From assembly GCA_963823435.1 (NCBI GenBank), contig CAWGLN010000013.1, forward strand, positions 91,806 to 155,805: a stretch of 64,000 nucleotides of DNA, in the 5' to 3' direction. Under the pieces are notes generated by a model that had not been told where the DNA came from, made no database searches, and was given only the letters and a program-made list of their open reading frames with translations. Each line of letters starts with the position of its first letter. Position 1 is the first letter of the stretch. The stretch comes from CAKZML01 sp963823435 (GTDB lineage: Bacteria; Pseudomonadota; Gammaproteobacteria; Steroidobacterales; BM003). Both the position numbers and the translations under genes were made by a program. Below, piece after piece: positions 46,590 through 54,892 of this stretch.

Positions 46590-46690
46590 CACCTAGTCCC
46601 TACGCCGGTACTATCCGGATCAGGTTCAAAGGGTTCCCGACCACCTCCCTGGCGATCGACATCTCAGGCCGTATTGGCCACCCCTAAGGC
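46590..46690 (-). promoter_or_regulatory. TPP riboswitch (THI box)
   Basis: Read on the minus strand, the segment holds the diagnostic parts in order: TTAGGGGTGGCC, GGCCTGAGAT (CUGAGA of the pyrimidine pocket), GGGAACCCTTTGAACCTGAT and CCGGATAGTACCGGCGTAGG, ending TAGGGACTAGGTGCC. These correspond to the conserved P1-P5 core. It lies 75 bases upstream of the TonB receptor start, so bound thiamine pyrophosphate should switch off the uptake operon. The closing P1 helix pairs TTAGGGGTG-side bases with the GTGCC side only in part. Confidence 0.93.
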
Positions 46691-46796
46691 GGTCCCCAAT
46701 ATACCCCAGCGCAGCGGCATTAGACAGCCTTCCGCAGACTCATGGTTCCAGCGGCAGGCCTCCCCGGCAGGGCTGGTCTGTGTCATAGATGGTGAA

Positions 46797-47195
46797 CTAG
46801 TAGATTTTTCTAAGTGCCTTGAGCACATCGCGCCGGGCAATCATACCCACCATGCGCTCGTCCTGCATGACCAGGAAGCGTCGGTAGGGTTTGTTAACAA
46901 AGCGCTCGGCCAGGTCGAGAATAGAGGTGTCAGGATGCACGCTGGCCACTTCCTTGGCCATGACCTCGTCGACCCGGCCCGCCATATCGCCATGGTAACC
47001 GGCATGCAACGCGGCTTTGATGCAATCGTACTCGGTGAACATCCCGACCACGTCGCCCATCTCATCCACCACAGGAGCCCCGGAAATGCCGTAGTCAATC
47101 AGCAGATTGACGGCTTTCATGACTTCCATATCCGGCTTGAGCGTTATGACCTCGGCGGTCATGAAATCGCGAACCTTGATGCTACTGATGGGCAT
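46797..47195 (-). CDS. Two-CBS-domain protein
   Basis: 132 residues and two consecutive CBS motifs: VRDFMTAEVITLKPDMEVMKAVNLLIDYGISGAPVVDEMGDVVGMFTEYD and VASVHPDTSILDLAERFVNKPYRRFLVMQDERMVGMIARRDVLKAL. CBS pairs bind adenine nucleotides and act as energy sensors, here without any attached domain. Its start codon overlaps the NqrM gene, so it may be the last gene of the nqr operon and read out the energy state. No partner is shown by sequence. Confidence 0.85.
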   Translation of the reverse strand: MPISSIKVRDFMTAEVITLKPDMEVMKAVNLLIDYGISGAPVVDEMGDVVGMFTEYDCIKAALHAGYHGDMAGRVDEVMAKEVASVHPDTSILDLAERFVNKPYRRFLVMQDERMVGMIARRDVLKALRKIY

Positions 47196-47355
47196 TATTG
47201 CGTCTCCTGCACGTTCCTGCGGCAGCGTTTACACATTGGCAGTCTTTGCCAACTCCGCCACAACTGCCCTTGATGGGTTCGCGACCAAAAATCACGCCGA
47301 TAGCGCAGCCAAAAAGCGCAAGACCGGTCACAACAAAAGCAAATAAGAATTCCAC
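47182..47355 (-). CDS. nqrM: Na+-NQR assembly protein NqrM
   Basis: 57 residues from a GTG at 47355 with GGGAGAG upstream. A single membrane helix (FLFAFVVTGLALFGCAIGVIFG) is followed by REPIKGSCGGVGKDCQC, the conserved Cys motif of NqrM, which delivers the Fe centre held by NqrD and NqrE. The tail is CRRRNNAHQ. It lies 16 bases after nqrF and overlaps the CBS gene by 14 bases. In Vibrio an apbE gene sits between nqrF and nqrM; it is missing here. Confidence 0.9.
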   Translation of the reverse strand: MEFLFAFVVTGLALFGCAIGVIFGREPIKGSCGGVGKDCQCVNAAAGTCRRRNNAHQ

Positions 47356-47371
47356 TACGCTCTCCCGGGGA

Positions 47372-48604
47372 TCAACCGCCGAAGTCGTCCAGCAAAATAT
47401 TCTCCGGATCCACGCCCTGCTCATCCAGCATGTGAATCACAGCCGAATTCATCATGGGCGGACCACACATATAGTACTCACAATCCTCGGGTGCCGGATG
47501 ATCCTTGAGATACATCTCATACACGACCTGGTGGATAAATCCCACCGGACCGGTCCAGTTATCTTCCGGCATCGGATCCGACAAGGCAACGTGCCAGGTG
47601 AAATTGGGATACTTTTCGGCCAGGGCGTCAAACTCCTCGGCATAGAATATCTCACGCTTGCTGCGGGCCCCGTACCAGAAACTGATCTTGCGCTTTGAAT
47701 CCAGACGCAATAACTGGTCAAAAATATGCGAGCGCATGGGAGCCATACCGGCGCCACCGCCGATAAATACCATTTCCGCATCCGTTTCCTTGGCGAAAAA
47801 CTCACCAAAGGGACCCGAGATGATCACGGGGTCACCCGGCTTGAGGTCGAAAATGAACGAAGACATCTTGCCTGGCGGTACAACACCATAAGCCCCGGGA
47901 GGCGGCGTGGCGATACGCACGTTAAGTATGATGATACCTTTCTCACCGGGATAACTGGCCATGGAGTAGGCCCGCATCAGCGGCTCGGTCACCTCGGATT
48001 TCAGATCCCAAAGCTTGTATTTGTCCCAATCATCCCGGAATCTCTCCTCGATGATGAAATCGGAGAAATTGACCTTGTGGGCCGGGCACTCGATCTGGAT
48101 ATAACCACCGGCGCGGAACGGCACGTCCTCGCCTTCCGGCAGTTCCATGACGAGTTCCTTGATGAAAGTCGCCACGTTGTGGTTGGAACGCACCGTGCAG
48201 GTCCACTTGCGCACGCCGAACACCTCTTCCGGCACCTCGATCTTCATGTCCTGCTTGACCATTACCTGGCAAGACAGGCGATGCCCCTCGGCGGCTTCGC
48301 GCTTGTTGATCGACGAGCGCTCGGTCGGCAGGATCACTCCGCCACCCGAGTGAATCTTCACCCGGCACTGACCGCAAGTGCCACCGCCGCCACAGGCCGA
48401 GGGAATAAACAGCTCGGCATCAGCCAGCGCCCCGAGCAGCTTGCTGCCCACGGGCGCTTGCACGACGCGTTCGCCATTGACCGTGATGTCAACCGAGCCG
48501 GATGCCACCAGCTTGGAACGGAAAAACAGGATCACAACCACCAGGATCAGGATAATCCCGGTAAAGAAGGCAGTTCCCAGTACGATTTCAATCATTTGCC
48601 ACAA
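47372..48604 (-). CDS. nqrF: Na+-translocating NADH:quinone reductase subunit F
   Basis: 410 residues. An N-terminal membrane helix (MIEIVLGTAFFTGIILILVVVILFF) is followed by a plant-type 2Fe-2S domain (SACGGGGTCGQCRVKI, then LSCQV), an FAD domain (RAYSMASYPGEKG) and an NADH domain (MVFIGGGAGMAPMRSHIFDQL, ending EYYMCGPPMMNSAV). It takes electrons from NADH into the Na+-NQR complex. Downstream of nqrE with a 26-base gap. Confidence 0.96.
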   Translation of the reverse strand: MWQMIEIVLGTAFFTGIILILVVVILFFRSKLVASGSVDITVNGERVVQAPVGSKLLGALADAELFIPSACGGGGTCGQCRVKIHSGGGVILPTERSSINKREAAEGHRLSCQVMVKQDMKIEVPEEVFGVRKWTCTVRSNHNVATFIKELVMELPEGEDVPFRAGGYIQIECPAHKVNFSDFIIEERFRDDWDKYKLWDLKSEVTEPLMRAYSMASYPGEKGIIILNVRIATPPPGAYGVVPPGKMSSFIFDLKPGDPVIISGPFGEFFAKETDAEMVFIGGGAGMAPMRSHIFDQLLRLDSKRKISFWYGARSKREIFYAEEFDALAEKYPNFTWHVALSDPMPEDNWTGPVGFIHQVVYEMYLKDHPAPEDCEYYMCGPPMMNSAVIHMLDEQGVDPENILLDDFGG

Positions 48605-48630
48605 TCCCGGCTAGGCCCCGATCAACGCGA

Positions 48631-49239
48631 TCAGAGATGAATTCCACCGAATAACATGAATGCCATGGACATAAGGCCCACGGTAATAAAGGTAATCCCG
48701 AGTCCCTGGAGACCTTCCGGCACATCGCTGTACTTGAGCTTCTCCCTGATGCCCGCAAGCAAGACTATAGCCAGTGCCCAACCGAAGCCGCTGCCAATAC
48801 CGTAGACAGTGGCCTCGATAAAGCCGTAGTCACGACGAACCACAAACAAGGTGCCACCCAAAATGGCGCAGTTCACGGTGATCAGGGGGAGGAAGATACC
48901 CAGTGCGTGGTAGAGCGCCGGGAAAAACTTGTCCAGGGTCATTTCCAGGATCTGGACCATCGCGGCAATCACACCGATGTAGCTGATCAGACCCAGGAAT
49001 TCCAGGCTGACCCCGGAAATACCGGCCCATTCCAGTGCATCCGGCTTGAGCAGGTACTGGAAAATCAGGTTATTGACCGGTACCGTCAGAGCCTGCACTA
49101 CCACTACCGCCGCACCCAGGCCAATGGCTGTTTCCACTTTCTTGGACACGGCCAGGAACGTACACATGCCCAGGAAGAACGCAAGCGCCAGGTTCTCCAT
49201 GAAGACACTTTGGATAAAAAGCGAGAATAGGCTATCCAT
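48631..49239 (-). CDS. nqrE: Na+-NQR subunit E
   Basis: 202 residues, six membrane helices (NLALAFFLGMCTFLAVSKK at the start; ITVNCAILGGTLFVVRRDYGF in the fifth). The Cys in FLGMCTF and that in VNCAI are the Fe ligands shared with NqrD. Integral inner-membrane part of the Na+ pump. Start codon overlaps the nqrD stop by one base. Confidence 0.95.
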   Translation of the reverse strand: MDSLFSLFIQSVFMENLALAFFLGMCTFLAVSKKVETAIGLGAAVVVVQALTVPVNNLIFQYLLKPDALEWAGISGVSLEFLGLISYIGVIAAMVQILEMTLDKFFPALYHALGIFLPLITVNCAILGGTLFVVRRDYGFIEATVYGIGSGFGWALAIVLLAGIREKLKYSDVPEGLQGLGITFITVGLMSMAFMLFGGIHL

Positions 49240-49898
49240 CAGCTTAGCTCCGTCCTGTGCACGTGACTAATGCGGTACTCCGGCTTTTCAACCTGGGCAG
49301 GTCTGAGTACACGCACGACCCAGATCATCAGACCGATAATGAAAAACGCGCTGGGCGCCAGCATCATCAGGCCGTTCGGGTAATACCAGCCACCCTCGGT
49401 CACTTTTGGCAGGATCTGGAGACCCATCAGGCCACCGGTGCCAAAAAGCTCCCTTATCACGGCCACCACGATCAGGACCGCGCTATATCCCAGGCCGTTG
49501 CCCAGTCCATCCAGGATGCTTGGCCAGACCGGATTTTTCATGGCATAAGCCTCGGCGCGACCCATCACGATACAGTTGGTTATGATCAGACCCACGAACA
49601 CCGAAAGGCGCTTGGACAGGTCGAAGGCATAGGCCTTTAACAACTGGTCCACCACGATGACCAGTGAAGCGATAATGGTCATCTGCACGATGATCCGGAT
49701 ATTGGTCGGTATCTGTTTCCGGATCAGACTGACGCTGGCATTGGAGGCGATAATCACCCCAGTCAGCGCCAGGCACATGAGCAGGGATGCGGCCAGGGAA
49801 GTTGTCACCGCCAGGGCCGAACAAATACCCAGCATCTGCAAGGTGATGGGGTTGTTATCGACCAGCGGATCAAGAATTATGCGTTTGTCGACAGCCAT
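49239..49898 (-). CDS. nqrD: Na+-NQR subunit D
   Basis: 219 residues, homologous in topology to NqrE: MLGICSALAVTTSLAASLLMCLAL in the first helix and ITNCIVMGRAEAYAM in the fourth, with the paired Cys ligands (LGICSAL, ITNCI). The start ATG lies one base after the nqrC stop. Inner-membrane component that holds the Fe centre together with NqrE. Confidence 0.95.
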   Translation of the reverse strand: MAVDKRIILDPLVDNNPITLQMLGICSALAVTTSLAASLLMCLALTGVIIASNASVSLIRKQIPTNIRIIVQMTIIASLVIVVDQLLKAYAFDLSKRLSVFVGLIITNCIVMGRAEAYAMKNPVWPSILDGLGNGLGYSAVLIVVAVIRELFGTGGLMGLQILPKVTEGGWYYPNGLMMLAPSAFFIIGLMIWVVRVLRPAQVEKPEYRISHVHRTELS

Positions 49899-49899
49899 T

Positions 49900-50688
49900 T
49901 CAGCTCGCCTCCTTCTGTTGCTCTTTCAGCCTGGCAAGGTAAGGACCAAAGCCCTCTGGGCCCAACCAGAATCGCAGCAGTGCCGTCACACCATTACTGG
50001 TCAAGGTGGCACCCGAAATGGCATCCACCTGGTAATCAATCAGGGGTGAGGAAGGTTTTACTCCACCCTTGACCACTTCCAGCAGGGGTTGGCCTGTCTC
50101 ATCCACTGCCAGCTTGCCCTGCCACTTGGCCAGCCAGCGCGGGTTATCCACTTCGGCGCCCAGTCCGGCCGTCTCGCCCTGCTCGTAGAATTTGAGCCCG
50201 CGAATTGTGCGCAGGTCGGCATCCAGGGCGATGAACCCATACAGGGTCGAATACAGACCGGAACCGTAGATCGGCAATACCACGCCCGCTAACTGGCCAT
50301 CTTTCTTCAGCAAGTAGACCTTGGCCATATCTGCACGTCGCTTGATGCGGGCAATGTCTTCCTGTGAATCAAGGGCTTTGCTTGTATCCGGCTTGCGGGC
50401 AGCGGTGACGGCATTGAAGGTCTCGGGATTCACCTGGGTATTCTCAGCGCCCGTATCCAGGTCGATGATGTGGGCCTCTACCGACCCCATCAATTCGTTT
50501 ACCTTGGCGACCGGTGCACCGGCCTCGGCAAGACCTGCCGCCAGAAGCAAATTACGCTGCACATCCAGACGCACATTGGCTTCCTGGGTGGGCCGCAAGA
50601 CTACCGCGGCCCCGGAAACCAGGACCGAGAAAACCAGGCAAAGCACTAACGCCACGAACAGCGTTTTTTGCCAGGAGTCGTTACTCAT
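49900..50688 (-). CDS. nqrC: Na+-NQR subunit C
   Basis: 262 residues. N-terminal helix (TLFVALVLCLVFSVLVSGAAVVL) anchors a periplasmic FMN domain. The flavin-attachment motif VDAISGATLTSNGV is visible at about 225-238; FMN is covalently bound to its Thr in this family by ApbE. The gene overlaps nqrB by four bases and is two bases from nqrD. Confidence 0.95.
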   Translation of the reverse strand: MSNDSWQKTLFVALVLCLVFSVLVSGAAVVLRPTQEANVRLDVQRNLLLAAGLAEAGAPVAKVNELMGSVEAHIIDLDTGAENTQVNPETFNAVTAARKPDTSKALDSQEDIARIKRRADMAKVYLLKKDGQLAGVVLPIYGSGLYSTLYGFIALDADLRTIRGLKFYEQGETAGLGAEVDNPRWLAKWQGKLAVDETGQPLLEVVKGGVKPSSPLIDYQVDAISGATLTSNGVTALLRFWLGPEGFGPYLARLKEQQKEAS

Positions 50689-51902
50689 GCCAATTCCTCC
50701 CTGCGGCGACGACGGCGGATATTCGCCTTGACGACGCCATAGTCAATAAGCGGTGCAACCAGGTTGGCAAACAGGATGGCCAGCATGATTCCCTCGGGGA
50801 AGGCTGGATTAGCCACCCGGATCACGACCGTGAGCGCGCCGATCAGGGCGCCGTAGATCAGTCGACCGGTATTGCTCATCGCCGCGCTCACCGGGTCGGT
50901 GGCCATGAACATCATGCCGAAGGCAAAGCCACCTACTACCAGGTGCCAGTGCCAGGGCATGCTGGCCATGGGTGTGTAATCCGTGCCCAGGAAATTGAAC
51001 AGCAGACTGGTTATCACCATACCGCCGAAAACACCAAGAATGATGCGCCAGGATGCGATACGCATATAGATAAGCAGCAGGCCACCAAAAATACAGGCCA
51101 GCGCCGAGGTAGATCCGAGGTCGCCCTGGATTGTCCCGAGAAATGCCTGCATCCAGCTCACATCACCACCGTGTAGCGCCGTCATGCCACCTGTGGCGGC
51201 TACAGCCAGCGGCGTCGCGCCGGAAAAGCCGTCTACCGCAGTCCAGACCGTGTCGCCGGAGATTTGCGCCGGGTAGGCAAAGAACAAAAATGCCCTGCCC
51301 GTGAGCGCCGGATTGAGAAAGTTCTTGCCGGTTCCGCCGAACACTTCCTTGCCAATTACAACGCCAAAACTGCAACCCAGTGCAACCTGCCAAAGCGGAA
51401 TCGCTGGCGGCAGGATCAGGGCGAATAGCAAAGAAGTGACCAGGAAACCTTCGTTGACTTCGTGATTTCTAACTGCGGCAAATAGCACTTCCCAGAAACC
51501 ACCTGCCGCCAGGGTCACCGCGTAGATCGGCAGGAAATACACCATGCCGTGCCACATGCAGTCCCACAGACTGCGAGGATCATAGGCGACATGCAGAATC
51601 GCCAGGATCGCGCCCCTCCAGTCATCCGGCGCAGGCAGACCCAGCCCGCTGATCGCGAGGTTGGCCTGGTAGCCCGTGTTCCAGATGCCGAAGATGGCAG
51701 CGGGGGTGGCCGCGATCACTACCGCGTACATGACCCGCTTGAGATCTACGCCGTCGCGAACATGCGGAGCAACCCGGGTTCGATCCGGCGGGGAATAAAA
51801 TAGCGTGTCCACCATCTCGTATACCGCGTGGAGTTTCTCCAGGCGGCCACCCTTGGCAAACAGCGGGTGGAGGTTATCCAGCAATCGACGCAGAGCACGC
51901 AT
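50685..51902 (-). CDS. nqrB: Na+-NQR subunit B
   Basis: 405 residues with nine or ten membrane helices. The covalent FMN motif is GFSGATPLAV at about 228-237, and the quinone-side segments and Gly-rich loops are typical. The ATG at 51902 coincides with the last base of nqrA (its stop is at 51902-51904). NqrB contributes the Na+ channel and the quinone site of the complex. Confidence 0.95.
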   Translation of the reverse strand: MRALRRLLDNLHPLFAKGGRLEKLHAVYEMVDTLFYSPPDRTRVAPHVRDGVDLKRVMYAVVIAATPAAIFGIWNTGYQANLAISGLGLPAPDDWRGAILAILHVAYDPRSLWDCMWHGMVYFLPIYAVTLAAGGFWEVLFAAVRNHEVNEGFLVTSLLFALILPPAIPLWQVALGCSFGVVIGKEVFGGTGKNFLNPALTGRAFLFFAYPAQISGDTVWTAVDGFSGATPLAVAATGGMTALHGGDVSWMQAFLGTIQGDLGSTSALACIFGGLLLIYMRIASWRIILGVFGGMVITSLLFNFLGTDYTPMASMPWHWHLVVGGFAFGMMFMATDPVSAAMSNTGRLIYGALIGALTVVIRVANPAFPEGIMLAILFANLVAPLIDYGVVKANIRRRRRREELA

Positions 51903-53259
51903 CAGCCTTCCCTCTCAATCATTTCAAGGTTACTCCGCAACACCGGACCGAAGTCGTACTTGCTGGGACATACGTAAGAACACAAGGACAGGTCTTCCTC
52001 ATCCAGTTCCAGACAACCCAATAGTTGGGCCTCGTCGGTATCCTGGACCAGGATTGCACGCAGCAACTGGGTAGGAAGAATATCCAGGGGCATCACGCCC
52101 TCGTAGGATCCAATGGGTACCATTGCCCTGGGGCTGCCCTCTTGCGAACTGGTGAAATTGAACAGCTTGGAGCCACCAAACCAGCTGGAGGCGAAGGTGC
52201 GGGTAACCGAGAATTTCTCGGGCCCGGCCTGGCGAAGGCCAGGAACTTGCGTTCTACCTCGTCGCCAATCACCGAGATCTGGGTGTGGTAACGACCCAGG
52301 TAGGCGCTCCAGTCCGCCGCTCGCCGTCCCGAAAGAACCGATCCGGATATCACGCGGCTTGCACCCGACACCAGCTCATCCTTCAACAACTCCCGGGTTG
52401 ATGCACCCAGACGCGTACGAACAAGACGAGGTCTCTTGACCCTGGGACCTGCAAGGGCGATTACGCGTGAAGGATCCCGCTTGCCGGTCAACACCAGGTG
52501 CCCTATTTCGATGACATCCTGGTAGCCGATGTGCCAAACCCTGCGCTTGACGCTGACCGGGCTGAGCATGTGAATGTGGGTCCCGGCCAGTCCGGCAGGA
52601 TGCGGACCCGAGAACTCGGTATGACTGATCTGATCCGACTTTGGCATGCCCGGTGTGACACCAGCGGCCGTGCAAACATGTACCTTGCCCGGAGTCAGCG
52701 TAGCCAGCGCACACAATCCAGCCCGGAATTCATCTTCCCGGCCACGCATCACGATTGCGGGATCGGCCGCCAGTGGACTGGTATCAATGGCCGTGACAAA
52801 CAGTGCGTAGGGTTCGGCGTCAATCGCCGGGATCTTGCTGAAAGGACGGGTCCGCAAGGCAGTCCATAGACCTGAAGTCCTCAGCATCTCGCGAATCTTC
52901 GTCCGATCCAGGCTTTCAAGTCCCTGTTCTCCCTGGGCCTCCCAGGTTTCCTGCGCATCGCCTGAAAGATCGATCACCACTGACTGCAGCACTCTTCTGT
53001 GGCCACGGGTAATCGCCCGGACAACACCGGCGCCGGGAGAGGTAAAAAGCACATCCGGATTGGTCTTGTCCTGGAACATGGGCTGCCCCAGGCTCACTTG
53101 TTGACCTTCTTCAACCAGCATCTTCGGCTTAAGGCCAACGTAGTCGAATCCGATCAGCGCCACGGCACTTGTTTCACGGTCCTCAATTACCTGTTCCGGC
53201 GCACCGGAGATCGGCAAGTTCAAACCTTTTTTAATTTCAATATGCATGGTATTTGCCAC
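51902..53259 (-). CDS. nqrA: Na+-NQR subunit A, one frameshift
   Basis: About 452 residues when repaired. The main frame from GTG 53259 (MANTMHIEIKKGLNLPISGAPEQV) gives the biotin-like domain, then runs to FLAFARPG, where it shifts near 52228, after a C/G run, into EKFSVTRTFASSWFGGSKLF and on to the normal end CSYVCPSKYDFGPVLRSNLEMIEREG. The CPSKYDFG segment is characteristic. An ATG 12 bases inside (53247) is an alternative start, but GGTGGGGTCTT fits the GTG. A sequence error is likely since all other subunits are intact. Confidence 0.88.
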
Positions 53260-53275
53260 AAGACCCCACCGTATT

Positions 53276-53650
53276 TTAGGAATGCCCCGCCCCGGAGACC
53301 CGACCCTTACTCGCCAGGTAGCGGTGCACGTTTACACGCTCCAGCGTCACCAGGCCACCGCAGTCGGCCTTCTCAAACAACTCATCCAGGACAGCCTGAA
53401 AGTTCTTCAATTTCACTTCCTCGTCCACCAGTTCAATCACTACCGGCAAGTCCGCCGAGAGATCCAGCACACGAGCGGTACGTATGGTACTGGTCGCACC
53501 GAATCCAGTCACACCTTTCCAGGCCGTCGCCCCGGCCAGACCGTCGGCCCGGGCCTTCTGCACGATGCGTTCATACAGTGGCGAATGCCCAACCTTGTCC
53601 GCTTCGCCAACAAAGATACGCATCAATACTGCCTGTTCCGCCAATGCCAT
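53276..53650 (-). CDS. DUF190 family protein
   Basis: 124 residues. The DUF190 pattern is visible: LMRIFVGEADKVGHSPLYERIVQKARADGLAGATAWKGVTGFGA, followed by DLPVVIELVDEEVKLKNFQAVLDEL. This PII-like alpha-beta fold is a frequent neighbour of CrcB fluoride channels, which holds here too (4 bases from crcB). Its biochemical role is unknown. It lies 16 bases upstream of nqrA in the same direction. Confidence 0.85.
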   Translation of the reverse strand: MALAEQAVLMRIFVGEADKVGHSPLYERIVQKARADGLAGATAWKGVTGFGATSTIRTARVLDLSADLPVVIELVDEEVKLKNFQAVLDELFEKADCGGLVTLERVNVHRYLASKGRVSGAGHS

Positions 53651-53654
53651 TGTT

Positions 53655-54035
53655 CTACCTCAGCAAAGCCGACACCAGGAGCATGCCCAGGTAAAAACAT
53701 GCCATGGCGCCAACCAGCGTTGCGGTCATATAGGCCGCAGCGAGAAAATAGTCGTGCTCGCTCAAATACGTGTGCATCTCGTACACGAAAGAAGACAAGG
53801 TAGTGAACCCACCGCAAAAACCCGTTGCCAGTAACAGGCGCATCTCGGTGGAAGGCCACTCTGTTCTGAAGACCATTTGCATAATCACGCCTATCAGGAA
53901 ACACCCGGCCAGATTGGCCACCAGGGTCCCCGCAGGGAAGCTCAGCGACAGCGCCTGGCTGCCCAGGGACAGCAGGTAGCGCAATATCGCCCCCAGCATC
54001 CCGCCGACGCCCACATAGGCGATGGGAGCTAACAT
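53655..54035 (-). CDS. crcB: Fluoride channel CrcB/Fluc
   Basis: 126 residues from ATG 54035 (MLAPIAYVGVGGMLGAILRY); the start at 54101 gives an overlong tail. Four helices with the Fluc signatures GGMLGAILRY, NLAGCFLIG and GFCGGFTTLSSF, where the Phe-box and the TM3 break with Thr/Ser are seen. Fluc forms dual-topology dimers that let fluoride leave the cell. No fluoride riboswitch was recognised upstream. Its stop is 4 bases before DUF190. Confidence 0.9.
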   Translation of the reverse strand: MLAPIAYVGVGGMLGAILRYLLSLGSQALSLSFPAGTLVANLAGCFLIGVIMQMVFRTEWPSTEMRLLLATGFCGGFTTLSSFVYEMHTYLSEHDYFLAAAYMTATLVGAMACFYLGMLLVSALLR

Positions 54036-54338
54036 CAATATGGTCTTCAAACTCTCTCCCCTCAGGATGCGAAGTCTTCGATCCAGGCACTTTATTGTCA
54101 ACTGTGGCGGATACCTATATGAATACGGGGCAAATCGTGAAAACCACTACAAAAACAGCATCTTCTCAGGCCAGGTCCCGACCACGGTCATCTTGTTATA
54201 CGGCAATATCCACGGCCAAGACTAAAGCATTCACACGATATTGGAAGATCGGCCCCGGCCTGCCGGACGAGTAAAGATGGGAGAATCCCGGCTGCGCCGC
54301 AACACGCCTGCGGTACCCGGGGGGACGCCAAAATGGTC

Positions 54339-54782
54339 TCAGCCCTTGCTGCGTATCACCAGCACCGGACAATTCGCGTCCCGCAACACAGCCTCGGTAG
54401 TGCTACCCAGCACGGCGTGGCGCAGGCCCCGGTAACCATGAGTAGACATTACGATCATGCTGGCCTTGTGTTCCCTGGCGTAGTCGACGATCTGTATCGC
54501 CGGCTTGCCTACCAGCACAGCGGTAACGGGAGGGGCGTCAAATCGCTCTGCGTTCTGGTCCAGGAATTCGGTCATGCGTTGCCTGCCATAGTCTTCCAGT
54601 TCATTGGCCGACGGCATCATCGCGGCAGAATTAACGAAAGCACCATAATAATGGGGCATTTCGATGGAATAAATACAGTGAATCTGCGCACTTTCCACCG
54701 CAGCCATCTTGCGAGCCCAGTCAACCGCAGCCAGGGACTGGATCGAAAAATCTGTTGGAAAAACAATTACCGACTCGCTCAC
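54339..54782 (-). CDS. Universal stress protein (UspA family)
   Basis: 147 residues. MSESVIVFPTDFSIQSLAAVDWARKMA opens the alpha/beta Usp fold, and ASMIVMSTHGYRGLRHAVLGSTTEAVLRDANCPVLVIRS ends with the G-2X-G-9X-G(S/T) ATP-binding motif. It is a cytosolic single-domain protein of unknown specific client. It is separated by about 300 bases from crcB and reads the same way. Confidence 0.88.
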   Translation of the reverse strand: MSESVIVFPTDFSIQSLAAVDWARKMAAVESAQIHCIYSIEMPHYYGAFVNSAAMMPSANELEDYGRQRMTEFLDQNAERFDAPPVTAVLVGKPAIQIVDYAREHKASMIVMSTHGYRGLRHAVLGSTTEAVLRDANCPVLVIRSKG

Positions 54783-54892
54783 GGGACACCTCCTGACAAC
54801 AGGCAGGTAAAGCGTTCAAGCCTTGCCAGACCTTCGCCCGCAGTCTAGAAAAAATTTCGCCTTTTGGTAATACGGAGTTACCGCCAACTCGC

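Noticed and set aside
54036..54200. Possible fluoride riboswitch upstream of crcB
   Set aside because: The minus strand lacks the conserved pseudoknot elements of the crcB RNA motif; only scattered GC-rich bases are present.
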